DNA of 64,000 bases. Source: a virus. The position numbers and the translations under genes were made by a program. The DNA lies in IMG/VR virus record IMGVR_UViG_3300012351_000007, positions 21,699 to 85,698 of that record, one strand, 5' to 3'. This document shows, in pieces, positions 50,258 through 57,965 of this stretch. The notes under the pieces are model-generated. The model saw only the letters and a program-made list of their open reading frames with translations. It did not search any database and was not told the origin of the DNA. Each line of letters opens with the position of its first letter. Position 1 is the first letter of the stretch.

Positions 50258-50607
50258 GCCGCCGCCTGCCGGTGGTTGCCGCGTGCCATCGGCGGCTGCC
50301 ACTCCTGGTACGGGACCGGCCTGCCGTACTCTTCCCTGGCCCTGCGGTGGGTGTTGGTGCCGGGCCAGATCAGGCCGCCCTGCACGCAGTGGTGCAGGGG
50401 CGGATCGTTGACGGCCTTCCGGGCGCACCACGTCAGCGCCGGGCAGCCGGCGCAGTCGCGGAGGGCGTTGAGGACCCGGTGCCGGACCCTTCCCGCCTCG
50501 TAGTGGCCATCGGAGATGGGGATGTCCCACCGGTCGGGGTCCGCCGCGCAGGGCGTCGGCGCGTTCGGGTCGTCCCGCAGGCCGCGGTCGGGGAGGGTGG
50601 TGGTCAC
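50254..50607 (-). CDS. WhiB-like protein 2
   Basis: The 117-residue product (GTG 50607) has Cys20, Cys52, Cys55 and Cys61, the C-x31-C-x2-C-x5-C arrangement of WhiB proteins, and GGLIWPG (77-83) as the G-I/V-W-x-G turn. A Pro/Arg-rich C-terminus follows. It lies directly upstream of WhiB-like protein 1 with overlapping stop and start, so both are expressed together. It probably modifies host transcription. Confidence 0.85.
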   Translation of the reverse strand: MTTTLPDRGLRDDPNAPTPCAADPDRWDIPISDGHYEAGRVRHRVLNALRDCAGCPALTWCARKAVNDPPLHHCVQGGLIWPGTNTHRRAREEYGRPVPYQEWQPPMARGNHRQAAA

Positions 50608-50906
50608 GGGTTGACTCCGAGGTGTTCGGCGATGGCTTGGCAGACTGCGGCGGCGGAGGCGGCCGGGGTGCGGTGAACGGGGTCGAGGGTCAGCGCGTTC
50701 TCGGCAACGGCGAGGGCTTCGGGGCTGCCCAGCCATGCGGCGATAGCGTCCACGACCCGCTCGGCGTTGTCCCTGCCCATTTCGCACGTCCAGCTGGCCT
50801 CGGCGTGATGGTCAGCGCAGGCGGCCTGGTGGGCCAGGCGACGAACCGGTACCGGCCTCTCGGCAGGTCTGGCTGTGATAGCGGCGAAGTACAGGGGCTC
50901 AGACAT
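50604..50906 (-). CDS. hypothetical early protein
   Basis: The 100-residue product (ATG 50906) has LAHQAACADHHAEASWTCEMG and a helical C-terminus (DAIAAWLGSPEALAVAENALTL). The Cys and His may bind zinc. It overlaps the WhiB-like gene by GTGA. Not recognised. Confidence 0.6.
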   Translation of the reverse strand: MSEPLYFAAITARPAERPVPVRRLAHQAACADHHAEASWTCEMGRDNAERVVDAIAAWLGSPEALAVAENALTLDPVHRTPAASAAAVCQAIAEHLGVNP

Positions 50907-51268
50907 CACTGTCCACCTCCGGGCTGGTCGGGCAGGTAGCACCACTCGACACGGGTGATCTCCGAGGACGGGTGGCAGCGCATGTGCTGGCAGAAGAAGG
51001 CGACGAACTCGGCCGGGGTCAGGTCGCGGAACCCCTCCGCTGCCACGTCATCGGAATAGATCGCGTCGAGTGGTTCGCGCCGCACGCTGACGATCTCGAC
51101 ATCGCAAATCCGCACCAGCGGCTCGCCCTTGCGGCGTCCCATGACCTTCCTGCAGAGGGTGAGCCGGTCGCCGGCCGTGAGGAACTTCCAGCCGAGCCGC
51201 CTGGTGACCGTCTTTCGCCGCTCGCGCACCGCCATCTCGGTGAGGGACACGGACATCAACCGGCTCAT
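50906..51268 (-). CDS. ASCH-domain protein
   Basis: The 120-residue protein has the ASCH pattern: MSVSLTEMAVRERRKTVTRRLGWKFLTAGDRLTLCRK, then GEPLVRICDVEIVSVRREPLD and EFVAFFCQHMRCHPS. ASCH proteins bind RNA or modified nucleotides; some are nucleases or amidohydrolases. In phages they are common but their target is unclear. Confidence 0.8.
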   Translation of the reverse strand: MSRLMSVSLTEMAVRERRKTVTRRLGWKFLTAGDRLTLCRKVMGRRKGEPLVRICDVEIVSVRREPLDAIYSDDVAAEGFRDLTPAEFVAFFCQHMRCHPSSEITRVEWCYLPDQPGGGQ

Positions 51269-51756
51269 GAGCGCACCGCCTCGATCCGCTGCAGCAACTG
51301 CCGCAGGTCCCGGGTGGCGGCGATCAGCGACGCCAACACCTGCCCCCGTAGCCGGTCGGCCTCACCCTCAGGCAGGGTTTGCCAGCCGCGCAGGTCGTAC
51401 ATCAGCCGTGTGAACGTTCCCGACAGTCGGTTGGTGTCCCACACCGCCAGCCCGCTGACGGCGACGATGTACCGGTGTGGCCACGCATCCCGGGCAACTT
51501 CCCGCCACGTGCATTCCACGATCGGGGCGCCGGTGTAGTAGTCGGCAGGCTTCCACCCGCCCGAGTTGTCGGTGCCGAAGTACGCCACCCCGCCCCGGTG
51601 GGTGTGCCACACCGACGGGTGGTTGAGCCGGCCGTGGGAGGTATGCCCGTGCGTCCAGAGGGTGATGTCGGCGGCGTCACCGAGGGCGTCGTCAACGGCC
51701 GGGATGATGCGGGGCAGGTCCATGTCGAAGTCGTCGGACCAGAACCGCTCGCCCAT
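51265..51756 (-). CDS. hypothetical early protein
   Basis: The 163-residue protein (ATG 51756) has FDMDLPRIIPAVDDALGDAADITLWTHG, WHTHRGGVAYFGTDNSGGW and a C-terminal coiled coil (ADRLRGQVLASLIAATRDLRQLLQRI). It has several His but no clear metal motif. Not recognised. Confidence 0.6.
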   Translation of the reverse strand: MGERFWSDDFDMDLPRIIPAVDDALGDAADITLWTHGHTSHGRLNHPSVWHTHRGGVAYFGTDNSGGWKPADYYTGAPIVECTWREVARDAWPHRYIVAVSGLAVWDTNRLSGTFTRLMYDLRGWQTLPEGEADRLRGQVLASLIAATRDLRQLLQRIEAVRS

Positions 51757-52070
51757 CACGCCACCACCTCGACAACGGTGATGCCGAGCAGGTGCCGCAG
51801 CCCGTCGTCGCGGGTCGCCACCCGCACCGGGCCTGTCCCGTCCCGGTAGGCGAACCAGTGACCTTCCACGGCCGGACCCCAAACGGCACCGACCTTCACG
51901 CCGTCCCGGTAGGCGATGACCTCGTCGTCGCTGTCGTCGACCACCAGCCCGGCCGCCTCGAACAGCGGCAGGAAGTCGTCGGGGATCGGGTCGGACCAGC
52001 GCCGCACGGCGACGGCGACAACCGTGGCCGAGTGGGCGTGGCCGCGCTGGACCTTCGTCGGATCGGCCAT
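51756..52070 (-). CDS. hypothetical early protein
   Basis: The 104-residue protein from the ATG 52070 has RRWSDPIPDDFLPLFEAAGLVVDDSDDEVIAYRDG, an acidic middle, then a beta-rich half (VGAVWGPAVEGHWFAYRDG). A GTG at 52073 overlaps the upstream stop and could also be used. Not recognised. Confidence 0.55.
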   Translation of the reverse strand: MADPTKVQRGHAHSATVVAVAVRRWSDPIPDDFLPLFEAAGLVVDDSDDEVIAYRDGVKVGAVWGPAVEGHWFAYRDGTGPVRVATRDDGLRHLLGITVVEVVA

Positions 52071-52945
52071 CACGCCGCCACCGCCTGTCCGGTCTTCGGG
52101 TACTCCCGGATCCGGAGATCAGCGGGCCAGGCGTCCCACTTGCCGCCCTTCCCGCTGCCAGCCCACACCTTCCCGAGCTGCTTGACGAAGACGGCCGTGT
52201 CGGCTTCGCGGGCGAGGCGGATCAGGTCGTACACCCAGTCCAGCGCCATCGGACGCGAGCCGTGTCCACTCTCGCCACCGATGATCAGCCAGTCGATGCC
52301 GGTCAGGTCCAGCGACGGCAGCGGCCCGAGTAGCGGCTCAGCGGAGACGAACCGGACGGCCGCGGGGGTGGCGTGCAGGTGGTCGGCGCGGGCAACGTGC
52401 TCGTCGGACTCAATGCTGGTGCCGAGCCACGTGTTAGGAAGCGGCCAGACAGCCGGTACCGCGAACCGGTCGGCGTCATAGCGCCAGCCGTGCCAGCCAG
52501 CGCGCACCATGGCAATCCCGACGGACCGACGGAACTCCTCCTCGGCCAGCATCCGGGCCATCCGCTCGGGTCGCTTGGTCAAGATCTGGTAGGTGTGCTG
52601 CGGCGTTGCCGCCATCACCGCCCAGACCTCCGCCAGGAACTCGCGCGGCACCCTGGCGTGCCCGAGGTCGCTCATGCTGTTTACGAAGACGGTCCGAGGG
52701 TCGCGCCACTTCAGCGGGGTGCTTAGCGTGCCTGGGTGGACGGTCAGCCCGAAGCCGGGGCCGGACGTGCGCGGGTCGCCGTCGTTCTGGTACTTCGCCG
52801 AGCCCATACCCTTGAGCCGCTTCGCCATCGTTAGCGCATAGCAGTTCGTGCATCCGTCGCTGATCTTGTCGCAACCCGTGGTCGGATTCCAGGTGACGCC
52901 TTGGGTGCCGTCCCGCTGGGTCCACTCGATGCTCGTTTCGGCCAT
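52070..52945 (-). CDS. DUF5131 (phage Gp37/Gp68-type) protein
   Basis: The 291-residue protein has the family start SIEWT, then GVTWNPTTGCDKISDGCTNCYA, where Cys25, Cys32 and Cys35 form a C-x6-C-x2-C set like a cluster-binding motif of radical SAM-type enzymes. NSMSDLGHARVP, TKRPERM, WLGTSIE and FVSAEPLLG are further family signatures. It is common in phages and some bacterial elements, yet its substrate is unknown. A relation to DNA or RNA modification has been suggested by context only. Confidence 0.85.
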   Translation of the reverse strand: MAETSIEWTQRDGTQGVTWNPTTGCDKISDGCTNCYALTMAKRLKGMGSAKYQNDGDPRTSGPGFGLTVHPGTLSTPLKWRDPRTVFVNSMSDLGHARVPREFLAEVWAVMAATPQHTYQILTKRPERMARMLAEEEFRRSVGIAMVRAGWHGWRYDADRFAVPAVWPLPNTWLGTSIESDEHVARADHLHATPAAVRFVSAEPLLGPLPSLDLTGIDWLIIGGESGHGSRPMALDWVYDLIRLAREADTAVFVKQLGKVWAGSGKGGKWDAWPADLRIREYPKTGQAVAA

Positions 52946-53178
52946 CAGGCGGCCCTCCTGCCCTGGTAGACCTCGGCGGCGGTCAGCAGCCCGTGCTGGG
53001 TGGCCTGCGGCAGCCGGCCGAGGTGCCAGGTGTCGCCGGTAGGGCAGCGGTAGGCGCGCAGCCAGCGCCACTCGGGCGTGCGACGGCGGGCTTTCCGGGC
53101 GTGGGATCGGCTGAGATAGGACCGTTTGCCGCAGTGCTCGCACTCTGCGACGGGCAGTGAGGGGCGGGTCAGGTGCAC
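52945..53178 (-). CDS. small zinc-binding protein
   Basis: The 77-residue product (GTG 53178) has CEHCGKRSYLSRSHARKARRR, with CxxC and two basic residues runs, then a further Cys at YRCPTG. It ends in a helical QHGLLTAAEVYQGRR. A leader with AACCCCTCACCGAACGGA precedes the start. It may be an RNA- or DNA-binding zinc protein. Confidence 0.6.
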   Translation of the reverse strand: MHLTRPSLPVAECEHCGKRSYLSRSHARKARRRTPEWRWLRAYRCPTGDTWHLGRLPQATQHGLLTAAEVYQGRRAA

Positions 53179-53681
53179 GAGGGGGCCTCCGTTCGGTGAG
53201 GGGTTGTGTCGTCGCAGCGGGACAGGATTCGCTGCCGCATCGCCTCGGCCGCAGCCGAACGCAGCCGGTGCTCCGCCTCCCGGTCCTTCCACGAAAAGTC
53301 CCGGTCTGTCCGGTACAGGTCGGCGCACTGCTCCGCGTAGCTGACCTCCTGCTCCCGTAGCCGGGTCAACTCCCGGTCGGCAACCTCAGCCGTCAGCCAG
53401 TCGTCGAGGACGGGTTCGGTGCCGGCGAGCAGGCAGTTACGTAGGTGCGCGTAAGGCGAGGCCAGATCCCGGGACGGCGCCGGGGGAAGCGGCGGCTCCG
53501 GTTCGGCAGGCGTCTCGTCGGCGACCCCTACCCGCAGCCCCCACCTTGCGGCCACGATCTCGGCGAGACACCACACGTCATCCAGATGCGGGCCTTCGAT
53601 GGTGGCCGAGTTGTCGCAGCCCGGCGGCATGGTGGCCCGCCAGCCCTGGTCGGAGCGTTCGATGCGGATCGGGTCATTCAC
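53169..53681 (-). CDS. hypothetical early protein
   Basis: The 170-residue product (GTG 53681) has an N-terminal alpha/beta part (PIRIERSDQGWRATMPPGC, LAEIVAARWGLRVGV), a Pro-rich linker near 70-85, and a helical C-terminus with many Arg and Glu. Not recognised. Confidence 0.6.
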   Translation of the reverse strand: MNDPIRIERSDQGWRATMPPGCDNSATIEGPHLDDVWCLAEIVAARWGLRVGVADETPAEPEPPLPPAPSRDLASPYAHLRNCLLAGTEPVLDDWLTAEVADRELTRLREQEVSYAEQCADLYRTDRDFSWKDREAEHRLRSAAAEAMRQRILSRCDDTTPHRTEAPSCT

Positions 53682-53931
53682 CGCCGGCCTCCCACGCCTC
53701 GCCGGGTCCGAGGACGTAACGGCCGGCACCGATGAGAACCGCACCTAGGCCGGTGAGGAACAGCACCGTCGCCGGGCGGGTCTCGGCGGGGGATGACGCG
53801 ACGACAACGAGGACCAGCACCCCGCTGACGGTCAACGCCCCCGCTGCGATGCGCCGCAGGAACACCCACAGCGGGTTGGGTACCGGGACGGCCCGGTGCC
53901 GGCCCCATCGGCTGCGGCGGTACGTGGTCAT
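53674..53931 (-). CDS. small two-helix membrane protein
   Basis: The 85-residue product (ATG 53931) has a basic N-terminus (TTYRRSRWGRHR) and two hydrophobic helices, about 30-47 (GALTVSGVLVLVVVAS) and 54-70 (ATVLFLTGLGAVLIGA). Membrane location is clear; role unknown. Confidence 0.65.
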   Translation of the reverse strand: MTTYRRSRWGRHRAVPVPNPLWVFLRRIAAGALTVSGVLVLVVVASSPAETRPATVLFLTGLGAVLIGAGRYVLGPGEAWEAGGE

Positions 53932-54128
53932 GCCTGCCTCCCCACGTACGACGTGTCCGCCGCGAGTAGCGCCCGAACTTCGGCCTCCCGGTACCGGCGG
54001 TGCCCGCCGAGGGTCCGGACGGCAGACAGCCGGCCTTCCTCCGCCCACCGGGCCACCGTCTGCGAGGTGACCCGGAACAGTTCCGCGACCTCGCTGGGCT
54101 GCATCAGGGCGTCGTCGTCAAGCGGCAT
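53928..54128 (-). CDS. BldC/excisionase-like MerR-type regulator
   Basis: The 66-residue protein has LMQPSEVAELFRVTSQTVARWAEEGRLSAVRTLGGHRRYREAEVRALL, the signature of BldC/MerR-family single-domain DNA-binding proteins, also used by phage excisionases. Its position in the early region with a directionality factor gene nearby allows a role in excision or in early gene control. A zinc or effector domain is absent. Confidence 0.85.
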   Translation of the reverse strand: MPLDDDALMQPSEVAELFRVTSQTVARWAEEGRLSAVRTLGGHRRYREAEVRALLAADTSYVGRQA

Positions 54129-54345
54129 CGGATCCCCCCGCCTCATAGCTCTTGCACGGGCACTTGTCGGGGTTGGACGCCGAGCACGCCTTGCGCTTTT
54201 TCGTCGCCTCCGAGATGGCATGGACCTCGGGCAGATGCCTGCAGACGCAGCGGGGCAGCAGCACGTACCCGTCGGTGGTTCCACATGCCCGACCCGGGTC
54301 GCTGGCATTCGGCGTCGGGACCGTCCATGGGTTGCGGCGGCTCAC
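54118..54345 (-). CDS. small Cys-rich protein
   Basis: The 75-residue protein has CGTTDGYVLLPRCVCRHLPEVHAIS and CSASNPDKCPCKSYE, six Cys and a His that may bind zinc. It overlaps the BldC-like gene start. Not recognised. Confidence 0.55.
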   Translation of the reverse strand: MSRRNPWTVPTPNASDPGRACGTTDGYVLLPRCVCRHLPEVHAISEATKKRKACSASNPDKCPCKSYEAGGSDAA

Positions 54346-54470
54346 CGGACGTACCTCATCAGCGACAGGGCCGGTTGGCGCTTACGTAGCCGGCGTCGGT
54401 GGCGTTCGGCGTAGGTCTGCAGGATCAGATCCCGGTCGTGGCGCTCGGCCTCGGTGAGGATGCGGGTCAT
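54342..54470 (-). CDS. 42-residue basic helical protein
   Basis: The product starts MTRILTEAERHDRDLILQT and is a highly basic helix (AERHRRRLRKRQPALSL). Its start overlaps the stop of the upstream gene (ATGA). Too small for assignment; basic charge suggests nucleic-acid contact. Confidence 0.55.
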   Translation of the reverse strand: MTRILTEAERHDRDLILQTYAERHRRRLRKRQPALSLMRYVR

Positions 54471-54709
54471 GCCGCCACCATCCGTTCGGTTGCCTGGGAG
54501 AGCGCAACCAAAGCCGCAGCGCACTGCCTCGGGATGCCGGCCGCGCTGAGCACGTCACGAAGCCTGAACAGGTGCTCGTAGACCCGCTTCGGCTCCCAGC
54601 CTGTGTCGGCGAAAACCGCGCCATCGACCTTGGGTAGCGTCCCATCAGCCGACATCAGGGCGAGGACGGTTGACTGCACGCCGGCACCAAGCGAGAGAAG
54701 CCGCATCAT
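54467..54709 (-). CDS. truncated PP-loop (PAPS reductase-like) protein
   Basis: The 80-residue product matches only the N-terminal part of phosphoadenosine-phosphosulphate reductase-like proteins: LLSLGAGVQSTVLALM (PP-loop SGGxxS-type) and VFADTGWEPKRVYEHL. Full family members have 200-350 residues and further motifs. It stops in a normal helix (AAALVALSQATERMVAA). It may be a remnant or a minimal nucleotide-binding protein; sequencing error is a third option. Confidence 0.65.
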   Translation of the reverse strand: MMRLLSLGAGVQSTVLALMSADGTLPKVDGAVFADTGWEPKRVYEHLFRLRDVLSAAGIPRQCAAALVALSQATERMVAA

Positions 54710-54954
54710 CCCGCCACCCCAGCTACGGGTACACCGACACCTGCGCGGTCCTCGGGGAACGTTCCGACCGGCTTCGGCTCGTACCGGGTGACGATGGTGT
54801 GGCAGTCGACCGTCGCCCACTGATCCGCCTGTCCTGCGACGGGTTCCAACTCCTCGCCGACGACGGACGCGACCTCAGGGGGCAGTTCGGATCCGCCACT
54901 GAGGATGCCGAAGGAGTCGGTGTCGGTCCGCTCGACGATGAACGCGTAGATCAC
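54706..54954 (-). CDS. hypothetical early protein
   Basis: The 82-residue protein has MIYAFIVERTDTDSFGILSGGSELPPEV and later WATVDCHTIVTRYEP, an alpha/beta composition. It overlaps the PP-loop gene by ATGATG. Not recognised. Confidence 0.6.
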   Translation of the reverse strand: MIYAFIVERTDTDSFGILSGGSELPPEVASVVGEELEPVAGQADQWATVDCHTIVTRYEPKPVGTFPEDRAGVGVPVAGVAG

Positions 54955-55721
54955 GGCGCCACCTCCGCCCCTACCCGCCGCGCCTCATACGGGCGGTACG
55001 GCCACGCGTCGTCCAGGTCGGCGATGCGGCCCATTAGTTCGTCGGCCTCCTGCTCCAACACGCAACGGCCTTCGCTGCCCTCGTCGAACTGCTCGGCGTC
55101 GTAGGACTTCTGTTCCAGTTCGCGCATCAGGTAGCGGCGGAACGAAGCCGTCTGGTCGGCCCGCCACTGGGCTTGCGCCTCGTGCAGGTCGAACAGGTCC
55201 GCGGACCGGATGTGGTGGTGCCGTTCGGCCTGCCGCCACGCCACCCGGGCCGCCGCCAACGCGTCGTGGGCCGAGTCGTGGGCACCGTCGATCCGCACCC
55301 CGTAGGTGGCGCACAGGTCCGGCAGCCGCCGCTTCCCCCGCCGGTACGGGTCCACCGCCTTCAACGTGGGTAGGCCGTTGCGGCGTAGCTCCCGGTCCAG
55401 GATGGTCAGGTCGAACGCGATGTTCATGCCGACGACGGGGACCTTGGCCAGCAGCGCGAACGCCAGGTCGGCGGCGACCACGTCCAGCACGTCGACCGCG
55501 GGGCGCCCGTTCGCTTGGGCGTGTTCGGTGGTGATGCCGTGGATCGCTGTCGCCTCGGCCGGGATGTCCACGTCCACCTTGACCAGATGGGAGCGGACAT
55601 CGGTCGGCTCACCTGGGCGGATCAGCGCGACCGTGGCGGTAACGATGCGGTCCTGCTCAACGTCAACGCCTGTTGTCTCGGTGTCGTACCCCGCCATCGG
55701 ACCCTTGTGCCAGGCCATCAC
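54951..55721 (-). CDS. DEDDh-type 3'-5' exonuclease
   Basis: The 256-residue protein has the DnaQ-like motifs: Asp13 and Glu15 in GYDTETTG, Asp104 in NIAFDLTIL and the H-x4-D pair (His148, Asp153) in AHDSAHDALAA. It is a proofreading or nucleic-acid trimming exonuclease. In actinophages it usually works with replication and recombination genes. No polymerase is visible in the window. The Cas1-Cas2 systems of some bacteria use DnaQ-like enzymes for spacer trimming; a link here is only speculation. Confidence 0.85.
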   Translation of the reverse strand: MMAWHKGPMAGYDTETTGVDVEQDRIVTATVALIRPGEPTDVRSHLVKVDVDIPAEATAIHGITTEHAQANGRPAVDVLDVVAADLAFALLAKVPVVGMNIAFDLTILDRELRRNGLPTLKAVDPYRRGKRRLPDLCATYGVRIDGAHDSAHDALAAARVAWRQAERHHHIRSADLFDLHEAQAQWRADQTASFRRYLMRELEQKSYDAEQFDEGSEGRCVLEQEADELMGRIADLDDAWPYRPYEARRVGAEVAP

Positions 55722-56788
55722 GCCGCGTCCTTCCGTGCCGTGTTCAGTGCGTCCAGGAACCTGCGCATGTCCGCCTCGCTCGCCTCGTCCGACGAGTGGC
55801 CGACCAGTTCACAGAAGTGCTTCTCCAGCACGTCGATGTCGTCCCACGGCGCGGCGGCGAGAATGTCCGACCACAGCGACTCCAGATCGGACGGTTCGGT
55901 CACCTCCGCGTCGATGACGGTCCGCTGCGCGGGGACTGCGGTGGCGCGCAGGGCAGCAGCTCGGGCCTCGAACAGCCGCAGCAATTCAGGGGTGTCCTTG
56001 CCTTCGGCCTTCGCCTGCTTGTGTAGGTCGAACAGCGCCTCCACCGTCTTGGCTGCGTCGACCAGCGACGGGTAGTCCACGTTTGCCTCGATCGCGGCCC
56101 GCACCTGCCCGTCAATCGCCGAGGCGCGGCGGGCGGCGATGAGTTCCTGCACCCGCCCCGACAGCAGTTGGCCAGAGGTCCAGTCGTCGGTGTCGAGCAC
56201 CGGCACGACGAAGTTCATGGTTTTGCCGGCACGGGTGACGGTGCGCTGGTCCAGGATCAGTTTCGCCGGGATGATGCCCTGCGCCTGGGCGAGCAGGGCG
56301 GCGATGCCGGGCAGCTCGACGGCGGCGTAGAACGAGCCGGTGTCCACCCGCCAGCAGCCCAGCCCGGGAACGTCCTCCAGCATCACCCGCAGCCGGGTGT
56401 GCATGGAACACTCGCGGGCCTGCGGGTCGCACAGGCACGCCTGCCGGGTGATCTTCTCCATCTGCCCGTCGCAGCGGCGCTGACATCCGCCAGCCGACCA
56501 CATCTCGTACCACTGCGACTCGGCCGGGTCCTGCGGCGGCACCAGCACCGGAACCTGGGTGGCGTTGGTGACGACCTGCCACTGCTGGTTGCCCCGTGGC
56601 GGCTGCCACGCCTCCACGGTGCCGCCGTACAGTTCGGCGATCCGGTCGATGAGGGTGCGGCGGGGGGAGGTGAACCGCAGCCGGTCCAGTTTCGCCGGCC
56701 GCTCTTTGCCGTTGGCGGCCTTCACTTTCACGCCGAGCCGGATCCGGCCCACTTCTGTTTGCGCCTGTTGCAAGCCCAAGATGGCCAC
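55718..56788 (-). CDS. Gp3-like recombination directionality factor
   Basis: The 356-residue protein has family features: VAILGLQQAQTEVGRIRLG, RRTLIDRIAELYGGTVEAW, SQWYEMWSAGGCQRRCDG with C-x3-C, and CLCDPQARECSMHTRL, LILDQRTVTRAGKTMNFVVPVLD. This corresponds to the phiC31 Gp3-like proteins that switch integrases toward excision; some members serve other roles in actinophages. The window's integrases are tyrosine-type, so an excision role is uncertain. Starts at the GTG overlapping the upstream TAG. Confidence 0.75.
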   Translation of the reverse strand: MAILGLQQAQTEVGRIRLGVKVKAANGKERPAKLDRLRFTSPRRTLIDRIAELYGGTVEAWQPPRGNQQWQVVTNATQVPVLVPPQDPAESQWYEMWSAGGCQRRCDGQMEKITRQACLCDPQARECSMHTRLRVMLEDVPGLGCWRVDTGSFYAAVELPGIAALLAQAQGIIPAKLILDQRTVTRAGKTMNFVVPVLDTDDWTSGQLLSGRVQELIAARRASAIDGQVRAAIEANVDYPSLVDAAKTVEALFDLHKQAKAEGKDTPELLRLFEARAAALRATAVPAQRTVIDAEVTEPSDLESLWSDILAAAPWDDIDVLEKHFCELVGHSSDEASEADMRRFLDALNTARKDAA

Positions 56789-57657
56789 TACTTGTCCTTG
56801 AGGGTGAGGGGTCGGGAGAGCACCGTGTTGAGGCCCGCGTCGAGTCCTTCGGCGAGGCGCAGCGCGTGGATGAAGTAGGCGAGGTTCGCGTCGGTCAGGT
56901 AGACCTCGCGTGTCTGGACCTTGTCCGGGCGGATGTGCACGACCAAGCCGCCCTTGATTTCGGGCATCGGTTCCTCGGACCCGTCGGGCAGCAGTACCGC
57001 GTCGGCGTTGGCGTAGGCGACGACCTGCCAGCCCTTGGGGATGTCGAGGTTCTTCGAGGTCTTGTAGTCGCCGACCAGGGGGAGGTCGGCGAGGTGCGCG
57101 AACTCCTTCGGCAGGGTGGGTCCGGCGGGGAGCCGGATGATTTTGTCGAGGGTGCCGGCGTACCCCCACTTGCGGGAGATGACGGTCATCTCGGTGGCGA
57201 GGTATTCGGGTTGGAACGCCTCGCGCCACCGCAGGTACTGGTCAACGAACGGCTGGACCTCTTCATCGATCTGGGCGCCTTCGCCGAACAGGGAGATCTG
57301 TTCGGCGGCCTCGTGGAGGCGGGTGCCGATGGATCCGGCTTCGTCGCGGACGTCGTTGCCTCGGTTCGACAGCCACAAGATGGCGCACGGCCGGCACTGT
57401 CCACAGGCGTTGTCGGTCTTGGTGGCGTTGCAATCAGGGTTGCGAGAGCAGCGGATCACCCAGGGCAGCCGGTCGAATGCGGCCTCGGAGGCGAGGCGGG
57501 CTGCCCAGTCGGCGAGGCCGAACTTGGCGATGCGGGACAGCGCTGTGGTGACGGACCTGAACCGTTCGCCGGTTATCGGGTGCGGGTACCAGCGGGACCC
57601 GTCGGCCGATGTTTCGGCGTGGATCGGCTCGCGCTTGGTTGTGGTCGGCGCGCTCAT
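56788..57657 (-). CDS. Cas4/RecB-like PD-(D/E)xK nuclease
   Basis: The 289-residue protein has the nuclease motifs His115 (GTRLHEAAE), Asp171 (YAGTLDKII), Asp197-x-Lys199 (LVGDYKTS) and Gln211 with Tyr215 (WQVVAYA), the Cas4/RecB order. Five Cys (70, 76, 85, 88, 91) lie before the nuclease core and may hold an iron-sulphur or zinc site. In phages such proteins are recombination exonucleases working with an annealing partner; this gene is directly upstream of the Gp3-like gene. Confidence 0.85.
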   Translation of the reverse strand: MSAPTTTKREPIHAETSADGSRWYPHPITGERFRSVTTALSRIAKFGLADWAARLASEAAFDRLPWVIRCSRNPDCNATKTDNACGQCRPCAILWLSNRGNDVRDEAGSIGTRLHEAAEQISLFGEGAQIDEEVQPFVDQYLRWREAFQPEYLATEMTVISRKWGYAGTLDKIIRLPAGPTLPKEFAHLADLPLVGDYKTSKNLDIPKGWQVVAYANADAVLLPDGSEEPMPEIKGGLVVHIRPDKVQTREVYLTDANLAYFIHALRLAEGLDAGLNTVLSRPLTLKDK

Positions 57658-57965
57658 GCCGCGTTGTCCAGTCGGCGTTCACGGTCGTGTTCGTCGGTCC
57701 TGCACCGCCGGCACAGCACGTCATCCCCCGAGGGGAAGCCACAGGCGTGGCAGCGGTGTCCCGGCCAGCAGCGGTCACACCACGACGGCCGGTGCGCGAG
57801 GGCCTTCAAGGTGTCCACCGCGCGTCGCCCACCGTCGGGGCAGTCCGGCACGCGGTGCAGGGTGGCGTCGGCGTTGACCAGCGTCGGGCCGTACACCACC
57901 TCGGGGAAGGGGGGCACGTGGAGGCGTCGGGTGCGGTGGGGAAGGTGCAGCGGAAGGAGGGTCAT
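57654..57965 (-). CDS. zinc-ribbon early protein
   Basis: The 103-residue protein has a beta-rich N-terminus (PFPEVVYGPTLVNAD) and a zinc ribbon region CDRCWPGHRCHACGFPSGDDVLCRRCR with four CxxC-type pairs. Not recognised beyond this. Confidence 0.6.
   Translation of the reverse strand: MTLLPLHLPHRTRRLHVPPFPEVVYGPTLVNADATLHRVPDCPDGGRRAVDTLKALAHRPSWCDRCWPGHRCHACGFPSGDDVLCRRCRTDEHDRERRLDNAA

Noticed and set aside
55718-56788. Assignment of this gene as a RecT-like annealing protein
   Set aside because: Its motifs fit the Gp3-like directionality factor family better, and RecT-type core motifs are not visible.
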